A stretch of DNA of 8,407 nt from CAIJMI01 sp964448085. Its GTDB lineage: Bacteria; Patescibacteriota; Microgenomatia; UBA10105; UBA927. The stretch lies in NCBI GenBank assembly GCA_964448085.1, contig CAYUUX010000032.1, positions 1-8,407 of the forward strand, written 5' to 3'. Under the pieces are notes generated by a model, which saw only the letters and a program-made list of their open reading frames with translations, made no database searches and was not told where the DNA came from. Positions 1-5,525 of this stretch are shown piece by piece. The position numbers and the translations under genes are program-made. Numbering within the stretch: the first letter of the stretch is position 1; every line of letters starts with the position of its first letter.

Positions 1-108
1 CCATGCCTCATCGATCTGTGTAGACATGGTAATCAAACCGTTATACAAACTCCATATAAATACAATGAGCAATACCAGTGCAATTCCGATAATCATAAAT
101 GGTTGCAT
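1..108 (-). CDS. lemA: LemA family protein, N-terminal fragment (runs off left edge)
   Basis: Reading the minus strand from the ATG at 108 gives 36 codons open to base 1. Seen: a short N-terminus, one hydrophobic helix (about residues 5-21), then the residues SLYNGLITMSTQIDEAW, which match the start of LemA proteins, where a single N-terminal membrane helix is followed by YNxLV...VDEAW and a helical bundle outside the membrane. The start is well set: AGGAGG lies at 117-112, three bases before the ATG, immediately after the polX stop codon. The 9-nt gap to polX suggests one transcript. LemA is widespread but its molecular role is poorly defined; it is usually described as a membrane-anchored helical protein. 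The C-terminal 80% or so is outside the window, so integrity cannot be judged. Confidence 0.8.
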   Translation of the reverse strand, partial: MQPFMIIGIALVLLIVFIWSLYNGLITMSTQIDEAW

Positions 109-117
109 ACTCCTCCT

Positions 118-1893
118 TTACGATTGCCGTAACCAATCGTTGAATTTATTATACGAAAGTGCATTATAAATGTCATCTTTTGTTGCCCAACCCCGTCGTG
201 CGACAGATACGCCATACGGCATATTGTCCATATCCGTAAGTTCGTGTGTGTCCGAATTAATAATTAACGCCAAACCCGATTTTTTCGCCTCAAATACGAG
301 CGTATCCGGCAAATCCAATCTGTAGGGGTGCGCATTAATCTCAAGTGCGATGCTGCGTTCCTTTAATAGAGGAAATACACGTTTCCAATCAATCTCTATA
401 CCCTCTCGCTTTCCCAATAATCTTCCAGTCGGGTGACCCAAAATTCTCACTTTAGGATGCGCTTGCAACGCCTTTAGGACTCTTTCTGTCATTTTCTCTT
501 TGGTTTGCTGAAAACTGGAATGAATAGAAATTATTGCACCATCAATATACTCAAAAGCTTCATTTGGAAGCGATAAATCGCCATTTGGGTTAATATCAAT
601 TTCAAGCATTATATACAATTGAATATTTTTTTTATTCTTTTTTTGCCATGAAGAGTATTTTTGTTCATAAAAGGACTTTCGTCTCTTCATAATAGCAATA
701 ATTTCATTTTCTTTATGATTCCCGATGCTTGGATTGTGATCACTTATTCCGATATATTCGTAATGCAAAACTGCTGCTTTATCCAATATCTCCTCAAGAC
801 TGTTGTTCCCGAGATCGTGGGAAGGCTCGAGATCAAAGTCAGTATGTATATGTACATCTCCCTTAAGATCTTCAATCCCAATAAGTGAAGGAAGGCGTTT
901 GTGAATGGCAGCTTCAATTTCACCCCGATCTTCGCGTAGTTCAGGCGGAATCCATTGCATTCCAAGGTGTTCATAGAACTGCACTTCTGAAGCAAATTTT
1001 TTAAGGATTCCTGCTTTGCCCTCTTTGATCCCATATTCAGACAATGAACGTTTCATGGAAAGCGCATGGGTACGAAGCCGTATATTATGATTCTTTGACC
1101 CTGTAAAATATTGCAACATCGCTCCATACGAGTCCTTTTCTTGTACCCGTAGATCGACCTGTCTTCCATTGGTCAACAACAATGATGCACCTGTTGGGCC
1201 TTTTTCAATAATTTTTTCATGACGGTATGTACAAAAATACTCAATCGCTTTTGATGCGTCATCAGTTATGATAGCCATATCAATATCACCAATGGTCGCT
1301 ACGCGACGACGCAAACTCCCCAACACATCGACTTGCTTAATATGTGGATTCTTCAATAAGAAGGTTTTTATCCCCTCTGCGATTTCATCTGCTTCCTTTA
1401 AAGTAATTCTATTTTCCTTAATACCACCCTTGAGATATGTTTTTATATTTTTTATTATCTCTTCTTGTGATTTTTCACCAAACCCTTCAATATTAGCAAT
1501 TGAATTGGCTTTTGCCCTTTCCAGAAGATCGGTAACTACAGAGTCCGGATTAGTCAAATGAAGCTCTTCAACGAGCTTATACGCCCTCTTAGGGCCTATT
1601 CCAGGCACCAACAACAAAGGAAATATACTCTTGGGCACCTGCGCGAATGTTTTATCAAAATGCTGTGCGTGTCCCGTCTGAAAAAGCTCGTTTAAGTGAG
1701 TTGCTATCGTCGGTCCAATACCTGGTATTTCATTCACTTTCCCGTCGTCCCAATAGTCTTTTGCTTCCCGTGTTAAATGCTCTATACTGTCAGCAGCCCT
1801 TTCGTATGCAATAATACGAAATCTATTCTCCCCTGTTATTTGATATACAGCAGCTATGTTTCGAAAAATTTGCGCTAGTTCCTGATTTGTCAT
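118..1893 (-). CDS. polX: DNA polymerase/3'-5' exonuclease PolX (pol beta-like plus PHP domain)
   Basis: A 591-residue protein, close to the usual 570-580 of bacterial PolX. Seen in order: a pol beta-type N-terminal 8-kDa-like region with helix-hairpin-helix motifs PGIGP at about 57-61 and 97-101; a nucleotidyltransferase core with GS at 192-193, RR following, metal-binding D203 and D205 in GDID and a third Asp at D247; the palm/fingers segment FTGSKNHNIRLR near 263-274; then a PHP domain with HIH 348-350, SDHN 384-387, E431, H458, GHPTGRL 486-492, H522 and SDTH 547-550. Known for the family: gap-filling DNA synthesis in base excision repair, with Mn-dependent 3'-5' exonuclease and AP endonuclease activity in the PHP domain. 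All catalytic residues I can place are present, so it should be active. The loop after the PHP HxH motif is a few residues longer than in the typical form. The start ATG at 1893 has only a weak purine-rich stretch upstream. It leads a probable polX-lemA operon and diverges from tRNA-Asp. Confidence 0.95.
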   Translation of the reverse strand: MTNQELAQIFRNIAAVYQITGENRFRIIAYERAADSIEHLTREAKDYWDDGKVNEIPGIGPTIATHLNELFQTGHAQHFDKTFAQVPKSIFPLLLVPGIGPKRAYKLVEELHLTNPDSVVTDLLERAKANSIANIEGFGEKSQEEIIKNIKTYLKGGIKENRITLKEADEIAEGIKTFLLKNPHIKQVDVLGSLRRRVATIGDIDMAIITDDASKAIEYFCTYRHEKIIEKGPTGASLLLTNGRQVDLRVQEKDSYGAMLQYFTGSKNHNIRLRTHALSMKRSLSEYGIKEGKAGILKKFASEVQFYEHLGMQWIPPELREDRGEIEAAIHKRLPSLIGIEDLKGDVHIHTDFDLEPSHDLGNNSLEEILDKAAVLHYEYIGISDHNPSIGNHKENEIIAIMKRRKSFYEQKYSSWQKKNKKNIQLYIMLEIDINPNGDLSLPNEAFEYIDGAIISIHSSFQQTKEKMTERVLKALQAHPKVRILGHPTGRLLGKREGIEIDWKRVFPLLKERSIALEINAHPYRLDLPDTLVFEAKKSGLALIINSDTHELTDMDNMPYGVSVARRGWATKDDIYNALSYNKFNDWLRQS

Positions 1894-1922
1894 GGTATTC
1901 TCTTCTCATCCTAACATAGATG

Positions 1923-1951
1923 TTGTTGTAAGCTCAATTTTCATCTATAAT
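1923..1951 (+). promoter_or_regulatory. Sigma70-type promoter for tRNA-Asp
   Basis: A perfect TATAAT lies at 1946-1951, preceded 17 nt upstream by TTGTTG (1923-1928), which keeps the TTG of the -35 consensus. The expected start of transcription is about 1957-1958, a few bases before the tRNA-Asp 5' end at 1962. The site lies in the divergent gap between polX and the tRNA. Read-through could also supply the LysM gene, which has no separate clear promoter. Confidence 0.7.
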
Positions 1952-1961
1952 CACGAAGAGA

Positions 1962-2037
1962 GGTCGCGTGGTGTAGCCTGGCCTAACACGTGTCCCTGTC
2001 AAGGACAAGACCGCCGGTTCAAATCCGGTCGCGACCG
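1962..2037 (+). tRNA. tRNA-Asp (anticodon GTC)
   Basis: A complete cloverleaf can be drawn. The acceptor stem is GGTCGCG (1962-1968) with CGCGACC (2030-2036). The D stem is GTGT/ACAC with an 11-nt loop containing GG. The anticodon stem is TGTCC/GGACA with loop CTGTCAA, anticodon GTC at 1998-2000. The T stem is GCCGG/CCGGT with loop TTCAAAT. The discriminator is G at 2037, as expected for Asp identity. CCA is not encoded (CAT follows), so a CCA-adding enzyme is needed. The D-arm with its GGCCTA segment looks, from memory, more like archaeal than proteobacterial tRNA-Asp. Transcribed from the promoter at 1923-1951. Confidence 0.95.
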
Positions 2038-2053
2038 CATCAATGATTGACAT

Positions 2054-2076
2054 TTCTGCCCAGAATGGAGGCAGAA
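2054..2076 (+). promoter_or_regulatory. Hairpin enclosing the LysM ribosome-binding site
   Basis: TTCTGCC (2054-2060) pairs perfectly with GGCAGAA (2070-2076), a 7-bp stem with a 9-nt loop. The Shine-Dalgarno GGAGG (2067-2071) lies in the loop and 3' arm, so the folded form would hide it; the ATG follows at 2078. The direct repeat CAGAAT flanks the site (2061-2066 and 2072-2077), and TTCT can alternatively pair with AGAA at 2062-2065. No T-tract follows, so it is not a standard terminator. A role in translational control is an inference. Confidence 0.4.
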
Positions 2077-2077
2077 T

Positions 2078-2623
2078 ATGTCCAAAAAGAAACACCTACC
2101 GCTTCAAAAACTGGATTCTTTATTCTCTGTACTTATCGGCATAGTACTTGTTATTGTTGTCGGAATACTTACCTATTCAATTGTTGCAAATGTCCGGCAA
2201 ACAACGCATTTACAAGAAACTTTAAAAAACGAAGAACAACGTGTGCCAACGACTCACAGAGTTGTGGATGGCGAAACATTATGGGATATAGCTTTACGGT
2301 ATTACGAAAGCGGATACAATTGGGTGGATATTGCACAAACAAATTCCCTTGCAAATCCGAATGCGTTGTCAGTGGGACAAGAACTTATCATTCCGGATGT
2401 TCCAAAAATTCTTGTGGAATCGGGAGATATACTCGATGGAGTCTCAACAGACCAAGAAAAACCAAAGCATGTTGAAGTTACGGTCGTCGAAGGTGACAGT
2501 TTGTGGTCAATTGCAGAACGCGAGTATGGAACGGGATATAAATGGGTTGACATTGCGAAAGCAAATTCCATTGTCTCAAATCCTGACTTAATCTATCCGA
2601 ACACTATCCTGCGACTTCCATAA
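2078..2623 (+). CDS. Membrane-anchored protein with two LysM domains
   Basis: A 181-residue protein. Seen: a lysine-rich N-terminus (MSKKK), one hydrophobic helix at about 15-36, a short linker, then two LysM repeats at about 58-106 and 131-181. Each has the typical pattern: VVDGETLWDIA and VVEGDSLWSIA at the start, WVDIA..NS in the middle, and hydrophobic-x-P near the end (IIPDVP; ILRLP). The repeats share the unusual Y(N/K)WVDIA(Q/K)(T/A)NS segment, suggesting internal duplication. Known for LysM: binding of N-acetylglucosamine-containing glycans such as peptidoglycan. The basic N-terminus and helix predict the LysM part faces outside (inference). No catalytic domain is present, so it is likely a wall-binding or scaffold protein. 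The start is set by GGAGG at 2067-2071, 6 nt before the ATG. It sits between tRNA-Asp and the tRNA-Gly/Thr pair and is probably transcribed from the tRNA-Asp promoter. Confidence 0.9.
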   Translation: MSKKKHLPLQKLDSLFSVLIGIVLVIVVGILTYSIVANVRQTTHLQETLKNEEQRVPTTHRVVDGETLWDIALRYYESGYNWVDIAQTNSLANPNALSVGQELIIPDVPKILVESGDILDGVSTDQEKPKHVEVTVVEGDSLWSIAEREYGTGYKWVDIAKANSIVSNPDLIYPNTILRLP

Positions 2624-2658
2624 GATACACGATTCATCTGGAAGAGAAAAAATGGAAT

Positions 2659-2667
2659 TGGTATAAT
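2659..2667 (+). promoter_or_regulatory. Extended -10 promoter for the tRNA-Gly/tRNA-Thr pair
   Basis: TGGTATAAT is a perfect extended -10 element (TG, one base, TATAAT at 2662-2667). Its end is 12 nt before the tRNA-Gly 5' end at 2680, the right distance for a start of transcription near 2673-2675. No good -35 hexamer is seen at the proper spacing, as is common for extended -10 promoters. Confidence 0.65.
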
Positions 2668-2679
2668 GCATATCATATC

Positions 2680-2751
2680 GCGGCGGTAGTTCAGTGGTAG
2701 AATGTCTCCTTCCCAAGGAGAAGGTCGAGGGTTCAAATCCCTTCCGCCGCT
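2680..2751 (+). tRNA. tRNA-Gly (anticodon CCC)
   Basis: The acceptor stem is GCGGCGG (2680-2686) with CCGCCGC (2744-2750). The D stem is GTTC/GAAT with loop AGTGGTA. The anticodon stem is TCTCC/GGAGA with loop TTCCCAA, giving anticodon CCC at 2712-2714. The T stem is GAGGG/CCCTT with loop TTCAAAT. The discriminator is T at 2751, and CCA is not encoded. It reads GGG codons. It is the first gene of a tandem pair, 9 nt before tRNA-Thr. Confidence 0.95.
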
Positions 2752-2760
2752 CTCATAATT

Positions 2761-2834
2761 GCCTCCTTAGCTCAACGGCAGAGCAGCGGTATCGTAAACC
2801 GTAGATGTCAGTCCAATTCTGACAGGAGGCTCCA
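2761..2834 (+). tRNA. tRNA-Thr (anticodon CGT), CCA encoded
   Basis: The acceptor stem is GCCTCCT (2761-2767) with AGGAGGC (2824-2830). The D stem is GCTC/GAGC with loop AACGGCA. The anticodon stem is GCGGT/ACCGT (one G-T pair) with loop ATCGTAA, anticodon CGT at 2793-2795. The T stem is GTCAG/CTGAC. The discriminator is T at 2831, followed by CCA at 2832-2834, unlike the two neighbouring tRNAs. The T loop reads TCCAATT, so position 55 is C instead of the almost universal T (pseudouridine). A15 and T48 keep a Levitt-type pair. It reads ACG codons and is probably co-transcribed with tRNA-Gly. Confidence 0.92.
2824..2829 (+). promoter_or_regulatory. Shine-Dalgarno-like AGGAGG inside the tRNA-Thr acceptor stem
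   Basis: AGGAGG forms the 3' strand of the tRNA-Thr acceptor stem and is also a consensus ribosome-binding site 9 nt before a GTG at 2839. If the same transcript is processed to tRNA, the downstream message loses this site. It may be a real dual-use element or a coincidence; the ATG at 2857 is the alternative start and has no such site. Confidence 0.35.
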
Positions 2835-2838
2835 AAAA

Positions 2839-3567
2839 GTGTACTATTATACTTATATGCTCTACTCACGATTAAAAAAATACGAGGAGCAACGCCAACA
2901 ACGAAAAATATTTCTCTCTTTAGCTGGCATTGTAGCGATTTTTGTTTTCTTAGCCATATTCGGATTAAAACTGCTTACCGGATTTAGCATACTTGTTGAC
3001 ACGATTCGTGGAAAAAACATAACAACTATACAAGAAGATCAACTCATACTTCCTCCAGAACTTGACCCAATTCCATCCGCAACAAATAGCGCGAAAATCG
3101 CAATATCGGGTAAAGGAACAGCTGGGTTAACGGTTATTCTCTATATCAACGACATGGATACCCAAAAGGAAACGGTTGATACAGAGGGAGTATTCCGTTT
3201 TTCGACGGTTTCTCTTATTGATGGTTCCAATACATTTAGTGCAAAGCTCACCGATGATAAAAATCATATCAGCGCATTATCTGACGTTCTGACAATAGCG
3301 TACAAAAAATCTAAACCGACGCTGGAAATTACTTCACCTGCTGATGGAACACAAATACGAGGAGAACAAAATACAATTACAATTTCTGGAAAAACAGAAG
3401 ATACTAATTCCGTCACTATCAATGGTCGAGTGGTTGTCATGCACGCTGACGGTTCATTTTCTCACGAGTTTTACTTGGGTGAAGGGGATACAACACTTCA
3501 CATAATTGCAACAGATCCGGCAGGAAACCAAACTACGATCGAACGAAAAATAAATTACACAAAGTAA
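2839..3567 (+). CDS. Membrane-anchored protein with two Ig-like domains
   Basis: It has 242 residues from GTG 2839, or 236 from ATG 2857. The start is uncertain: the GTG has AGGAGG 9 nt upstream inside the tRNA, while the ATG gives a more usual N-terminus (MLYSRLKKYEEQ) and removes an odd YYYTY leader. Seen (GTG numbering): a basic, charged stretch at 11-23, a membrane helix at about 25-47, then two beta-rich domains at about 72-156 and 159-240. The second starts PTLEITSPADGTQIRG and contains ITISGKTEDTNSVTINGR and ATDPAGNQTTIE, the pattern of bacterial Ig-like/glucodextranase-B-type domains; the first has the related ISGKGTAGLTVILYIN and GSNTFSAKLTDD pattern. Such domains are usually adhesive or spacer modules outside the cell. 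No enzyme domain is visible. It follows tRNA-Thr by 5 nt and converges with the ligase-like gene, leaving a 10-nt gap. The role is unknown. Confidence 0.85.
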   Translation: MYYYTYMLYSRLKKYEEQRQQRKIFLSLAGIVAIFVFLAIFGLKLLTGFSILVDTIRGKNITTIQEDQLILPPELDPIPSATNSAKIAISGKGTAGLTVILYINDMDTQKETVDTEGVFRFSTVSLIDGSNTFSAKLTDDKNHISALSDVLTIAYKKSKPTLEITSPADGTQIRGEQNTITISGKTEDTNSVTINGRVVVMHADGSFSHEFYLGEGDTTLHIIATDPAGNQTTIERKINYTK

Positions 3568-3581
3568 ATAACTTCATTTAC
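3564..3581. repeat. Small inverted repeat between convergent stops
   Basis: GTAAAT (3564-3569) and ATTTAC (3576-3581) form a 6-bp AT-rich stem with a 6-nt loop. It spans both stop codons of the converging Ig-like and ligase-like genes. It is too weak and lacks a T-tract to be called a terminator, but it is the only symmetrical element in this junction. Confidence 0.25.
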
Positions 3582-4735
3582 GAATTCCGACTCTTTTCTA
3601 CTGCTGCGGTGGCAATCCATAGCAGAATCAGAAGCTGTGGATAAAAAAGCGAATTCACAAACATGCTATGAACGAGCATAAATATCAATATGGAAAGATA
3701 GGTAGCACCGATATCCAATTTAACATGCATACCAAGATAAACCATCCGGTTGATCAGATAGACGAAAGAGGCGAAACCAACAATTCCAGTTGTCACCAAA
3801 ACAAATATAAGACTGCTGTCATATCCACTTGTCGATCGTGCCGTAGTACCATTTTGTAAGGTTGGGGCAGTATGTGGAAGAAAGGCGGTCATGTTGAATC
3901 CATGGCCAATAATGGGGGACTTGAAAAACTGTCCAATCCCCTCTCTCCAATTGTCTACTCTCGCACGTGCTGTCTCCTGACGAAAAAGATTGGTAGATAC
4001 ACCACCAATAGCTGGGAGAGTGAATACGATTACCATACACGTGATGAGTACAAATATATATTTCCATTTTTTTCTCAAAAGTATATATGCTACCACTCCG
4101 CAAAAAAGCGCAAATACTGTGCTTCTTGAAAATGTGAGACATATGGCTCCCAGAAGCATGAGAAAGCCAATGACGAACCATACGCTTTGTTTCCCTTTCT
4201 CAATCAAATACACACCAAAAAGCAGCGATATGCCTAAGACAGCACCGAGGAAATTCGGATCAAAAAGAGTTGAAAACATTCTCTTATAATGAGGATCCCA
4301 TCCAAGATACGAAAGATTCCGAAGGTCTGGGTAGAGAAAAAGTTGGATATATCCTAAAAGTGCAAACGCTATACCAAGAATATATATCCACGAAAACCAG
4401 TATGTGGCGGGTTTCTTCTCTTTAAGAACAACAAGGTAAATACTTGCGTATAGCACATAACGAATCAGATAGCTTGTCCCTACAGCCATCTTTGCGTTGA
4501 CAAACGGTACGCTGTTCAAACACAGTGAGACGATTGCAGCACCTATAAAAATCCATAATGGTCGTATGAATAAAGCATCTCGAAAACCCCTCTTTTGTCT
4601 CAAAAGCTTCGAGAGATAATAAAGCAATACACCTACAATTATCAAATCATGCAAATAAAGGGAAATACCTGATATTATCTCTATCCGACCTAACTGACCG
4701 AAAAGAAGAAAGAATGCTAATATTATGGTCCACAT
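3578..4735 (-). CDS. O-antigen ligase/polymerase family membrane protein (Wzy_C-like)
   Basis: A 385-residue polytopic protein with roughly ten to twelve hydrophobic helices and a larger extracytoplasmic loop at about 241-305. Motifs that recall the WaaL/Wzy_C family: FDPNFLG at 158-164, TFSRST at 201-206, RVDNWREGIGQFFKSPIIGHGF at about 259-280 (Arg, Trp, Phe, Pro, GxG in the usual order) and SSLIFVLVTTGIVGF before a late helix. Known for the family: ligation of polysaccharide to lipid or protein acceptors, or glycan polymerisation, on the outer side of the cytoplasmic membrane. Odd: where many members have His in an HNS-like motif before the TGxxG helix, this protein has YDSS (305-308). Its ATG lies one base after the GT2 stop (TAATATG), with no Shine-Dalgarno site, so translation is probably coupled. 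Ligase and polymerase cannot be separated by sequence here. Confidence 0.85.
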   Translation of the reverse strand: MWTIILAFFLLFGQLGRIEIISGISLYLHDLIIVGVLLYYLSKLLRQKRGFRDALFIRPLWIFIGAAIVSLCLNSVPFVNAKMAVGTSYLIRYVLYASIYLVVLKEKKPATYWFSWIYILGIAFALLGYIQLFLYPDLRNLSYLGWDPHYKRMFSTLFDPNFLGAVLGISLLFGVYLIEKGKQSVWFVIGFLMLLGAICLTFSRSTVFALFCGVVAYILLRKKWKYIFVLITCMVIVFTLPAIGGVSTNLFRQETARARVDNWREGIGQFFKSPIIGHGFNMTAFLPHTAPTLQNGTTARSTSGYDSSLIFVLVTTGIVGFASFVYLINRMVYLGMHVKLDIGATYLSILIFMLVHSMFVNSLFYPQLLILLWIATAAVEKSRNS

Positions 4736-4736
4736 A

Positions 4737-5486
4737 TTACGTATTGTGCTTTTGTTGAAGCTCCCACAATTTAGCGCGCGTCAGAAAAGAGTGAAAAGCC
4801 ATAGTCATAGCATGTACGAATCCGGCGTTTCCATCAAGAAATCCGTATTTACAAATATAGTTGACGAAAAATTTTGCCAATGGATATAAACAAATTGAAC
4901 ACCTGTTTGATCGTTTCCCCTCCCGATAAAGCATCCGAGCATTAATGGTCGTATATCTGTTTATTTTTGCCAAAAAAGAACGGACGGTCGGATGGGGGAT
5001 ATGTAAAAGGGGAGTCGTGAAAGTTTTTACTTCTCCACGTACATCCCAAACCTCATGAACAGCTCGTTTCCACTTCCCCGCTTCCTTTCTTGCTAGTCGT
5101 AACAATCGAATGTTTTTGGTTTCACCAAAATGCAATTCCCTACCAAATACCACATCTTTACGAAAAAAATAGTATCCTATCGTATTGCCGGAAGCTTGTA
5201 GCGTATGCACAATATCCTCTCGAAGCGCATCTGATATCTTTTCATCGGTATCGAGAAACAATACCCAATCCCCTTTTGCTTTCAAAAGTCCAATATTTCT
5301 TTGCGCTGCAAAATCGTCTTGGAGCGAATGCTTGATAACAACGGCGTCATATTTCTTTGCAATTTCTCGGGTATCATCAGTTGACATGTCATCAACAACT
5401 ATTATTTCGTCACACCAATACAGTGTCTCCAAAAGGCTTCCTATTGATTCCTCGTTATTATGGGTTAAAATGACGCAAGATAACAT
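4737..5486 (-). CDS. Family 2 glycosyltransferase (WaaE/LgtF-like)
   Basis: 249 residues from the ATG at 5486. That start gives the classic GT2 N-terminus MLSCVILTHNNEESI; a longer reading to 5618 adds 44 residues of non-family sequence and overlaps the opposite gene. Seen: GT-A fold motifs IIVVDDMSTDDT (28-39), AAQRNIGL (60-67) and FLDTDE with the DxD metal site (D79, D81). These are followed by the KWKRAVHEVW segment (138-147) and HIPHPTVRSFLAKINRYTT (162-180), both typical of the WaaE/LgtF-type beta-glycosyltransferases of core polysaccharide synthesis. The C-terminus (about 200-235) has a hydrophobic, possibly membrane-associated stretch. It would add a sugar from a nucleotide sugar at the inner face of the membrane; donor and acceptor cannot be told. 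It is first in a two-gene unit with the ligase-like gene, and its message is probably leaderless because a -10 lies 8 nt before the ATG. Confidence 0.9.
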   Translation of the reverse strand: MLSCVILTHNNEESIGSLLETLYWCDEIIVVDDMSTDDTREIAKKYDAVVIKHSLQDDFAAQRNIGLLKAKGDWVLFLDTDEKISDALREDIVHTLQASGNTIGYYFFRKDVVFGRELHFGETKNIRLLRLARKEAGKWKRAVHEVWDVRGEVKTFTTPLLHIPHPTVRSFLAKINRYTTINARMLYREGKRSNRCSICLYPLAKFFVNYICKYGFLDGNAGFVHAMTMAFHSFLTRAKLWELQQKHNT

Positions 5487-5494
5487 TAGTAGTA

Positions 5495-5523
5495 AGTATA
5501 CGGTATTCTCTTTGTGGTATAAA
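5495..5523. promoter_or_regulatory. Divergent promoter region between GT2 and GT-C genes
   Basis: On the minus strand, TATACT (5500-5495) lies 17 nt after TTTATA (5523-5518), and the GT2 ATG follows only 8 nt later, predicting a leaderless message. On the plus strand, the same 5518-5523 block reads TATAAA preceded by TG (5515-5516), an extended -10, but it is only 2 nt before the ATG at 5526. Either another -10 such as TATTCT (5504-5509) is used, or translation starts downstream, for example at TTG 5541. No Shine-Dalgarno site is seen for either gene. Confidence 0.45.
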
Positions 5524-5525
5524 GT

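Noticed and set aside
744..1034. Minus-strand and plus-strand open frames inside polX
   Set aside because: They are out-of-frame shadows of a well-conserved gene with no ribosome-binding site or recognisable domain.
1894..1904. 11-bp sequence GGTATTCTCTT shared with 5502-5512, both upstream of minus-strand genes
   Set aside because: Matches of 11 bp are expected by chance in a window of this size, and the spacing to the start codons differs between the two genes.
2047..2052. Perfect TTGACA -35 hexamer before the LysM gene
   Set aside because: No acceptable -10 is found 16-18 nt downstream (GGCAGA there), so it is not called a promoter.
2047..2475. A 142-codon plus-strand open frame overlapping the LysM gene
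   Set aside because: It is Cys-rich nonsense in another frame, while the LysM frame has domains and a Shine-Dalgarno site.
3564..3581. Bidirectional intrinsic terminator between the convergent genes
   Set aside because: The 6-bp stem is AT-rich and no T-tract follows on either strand; kept only as a weak inverted repeat.
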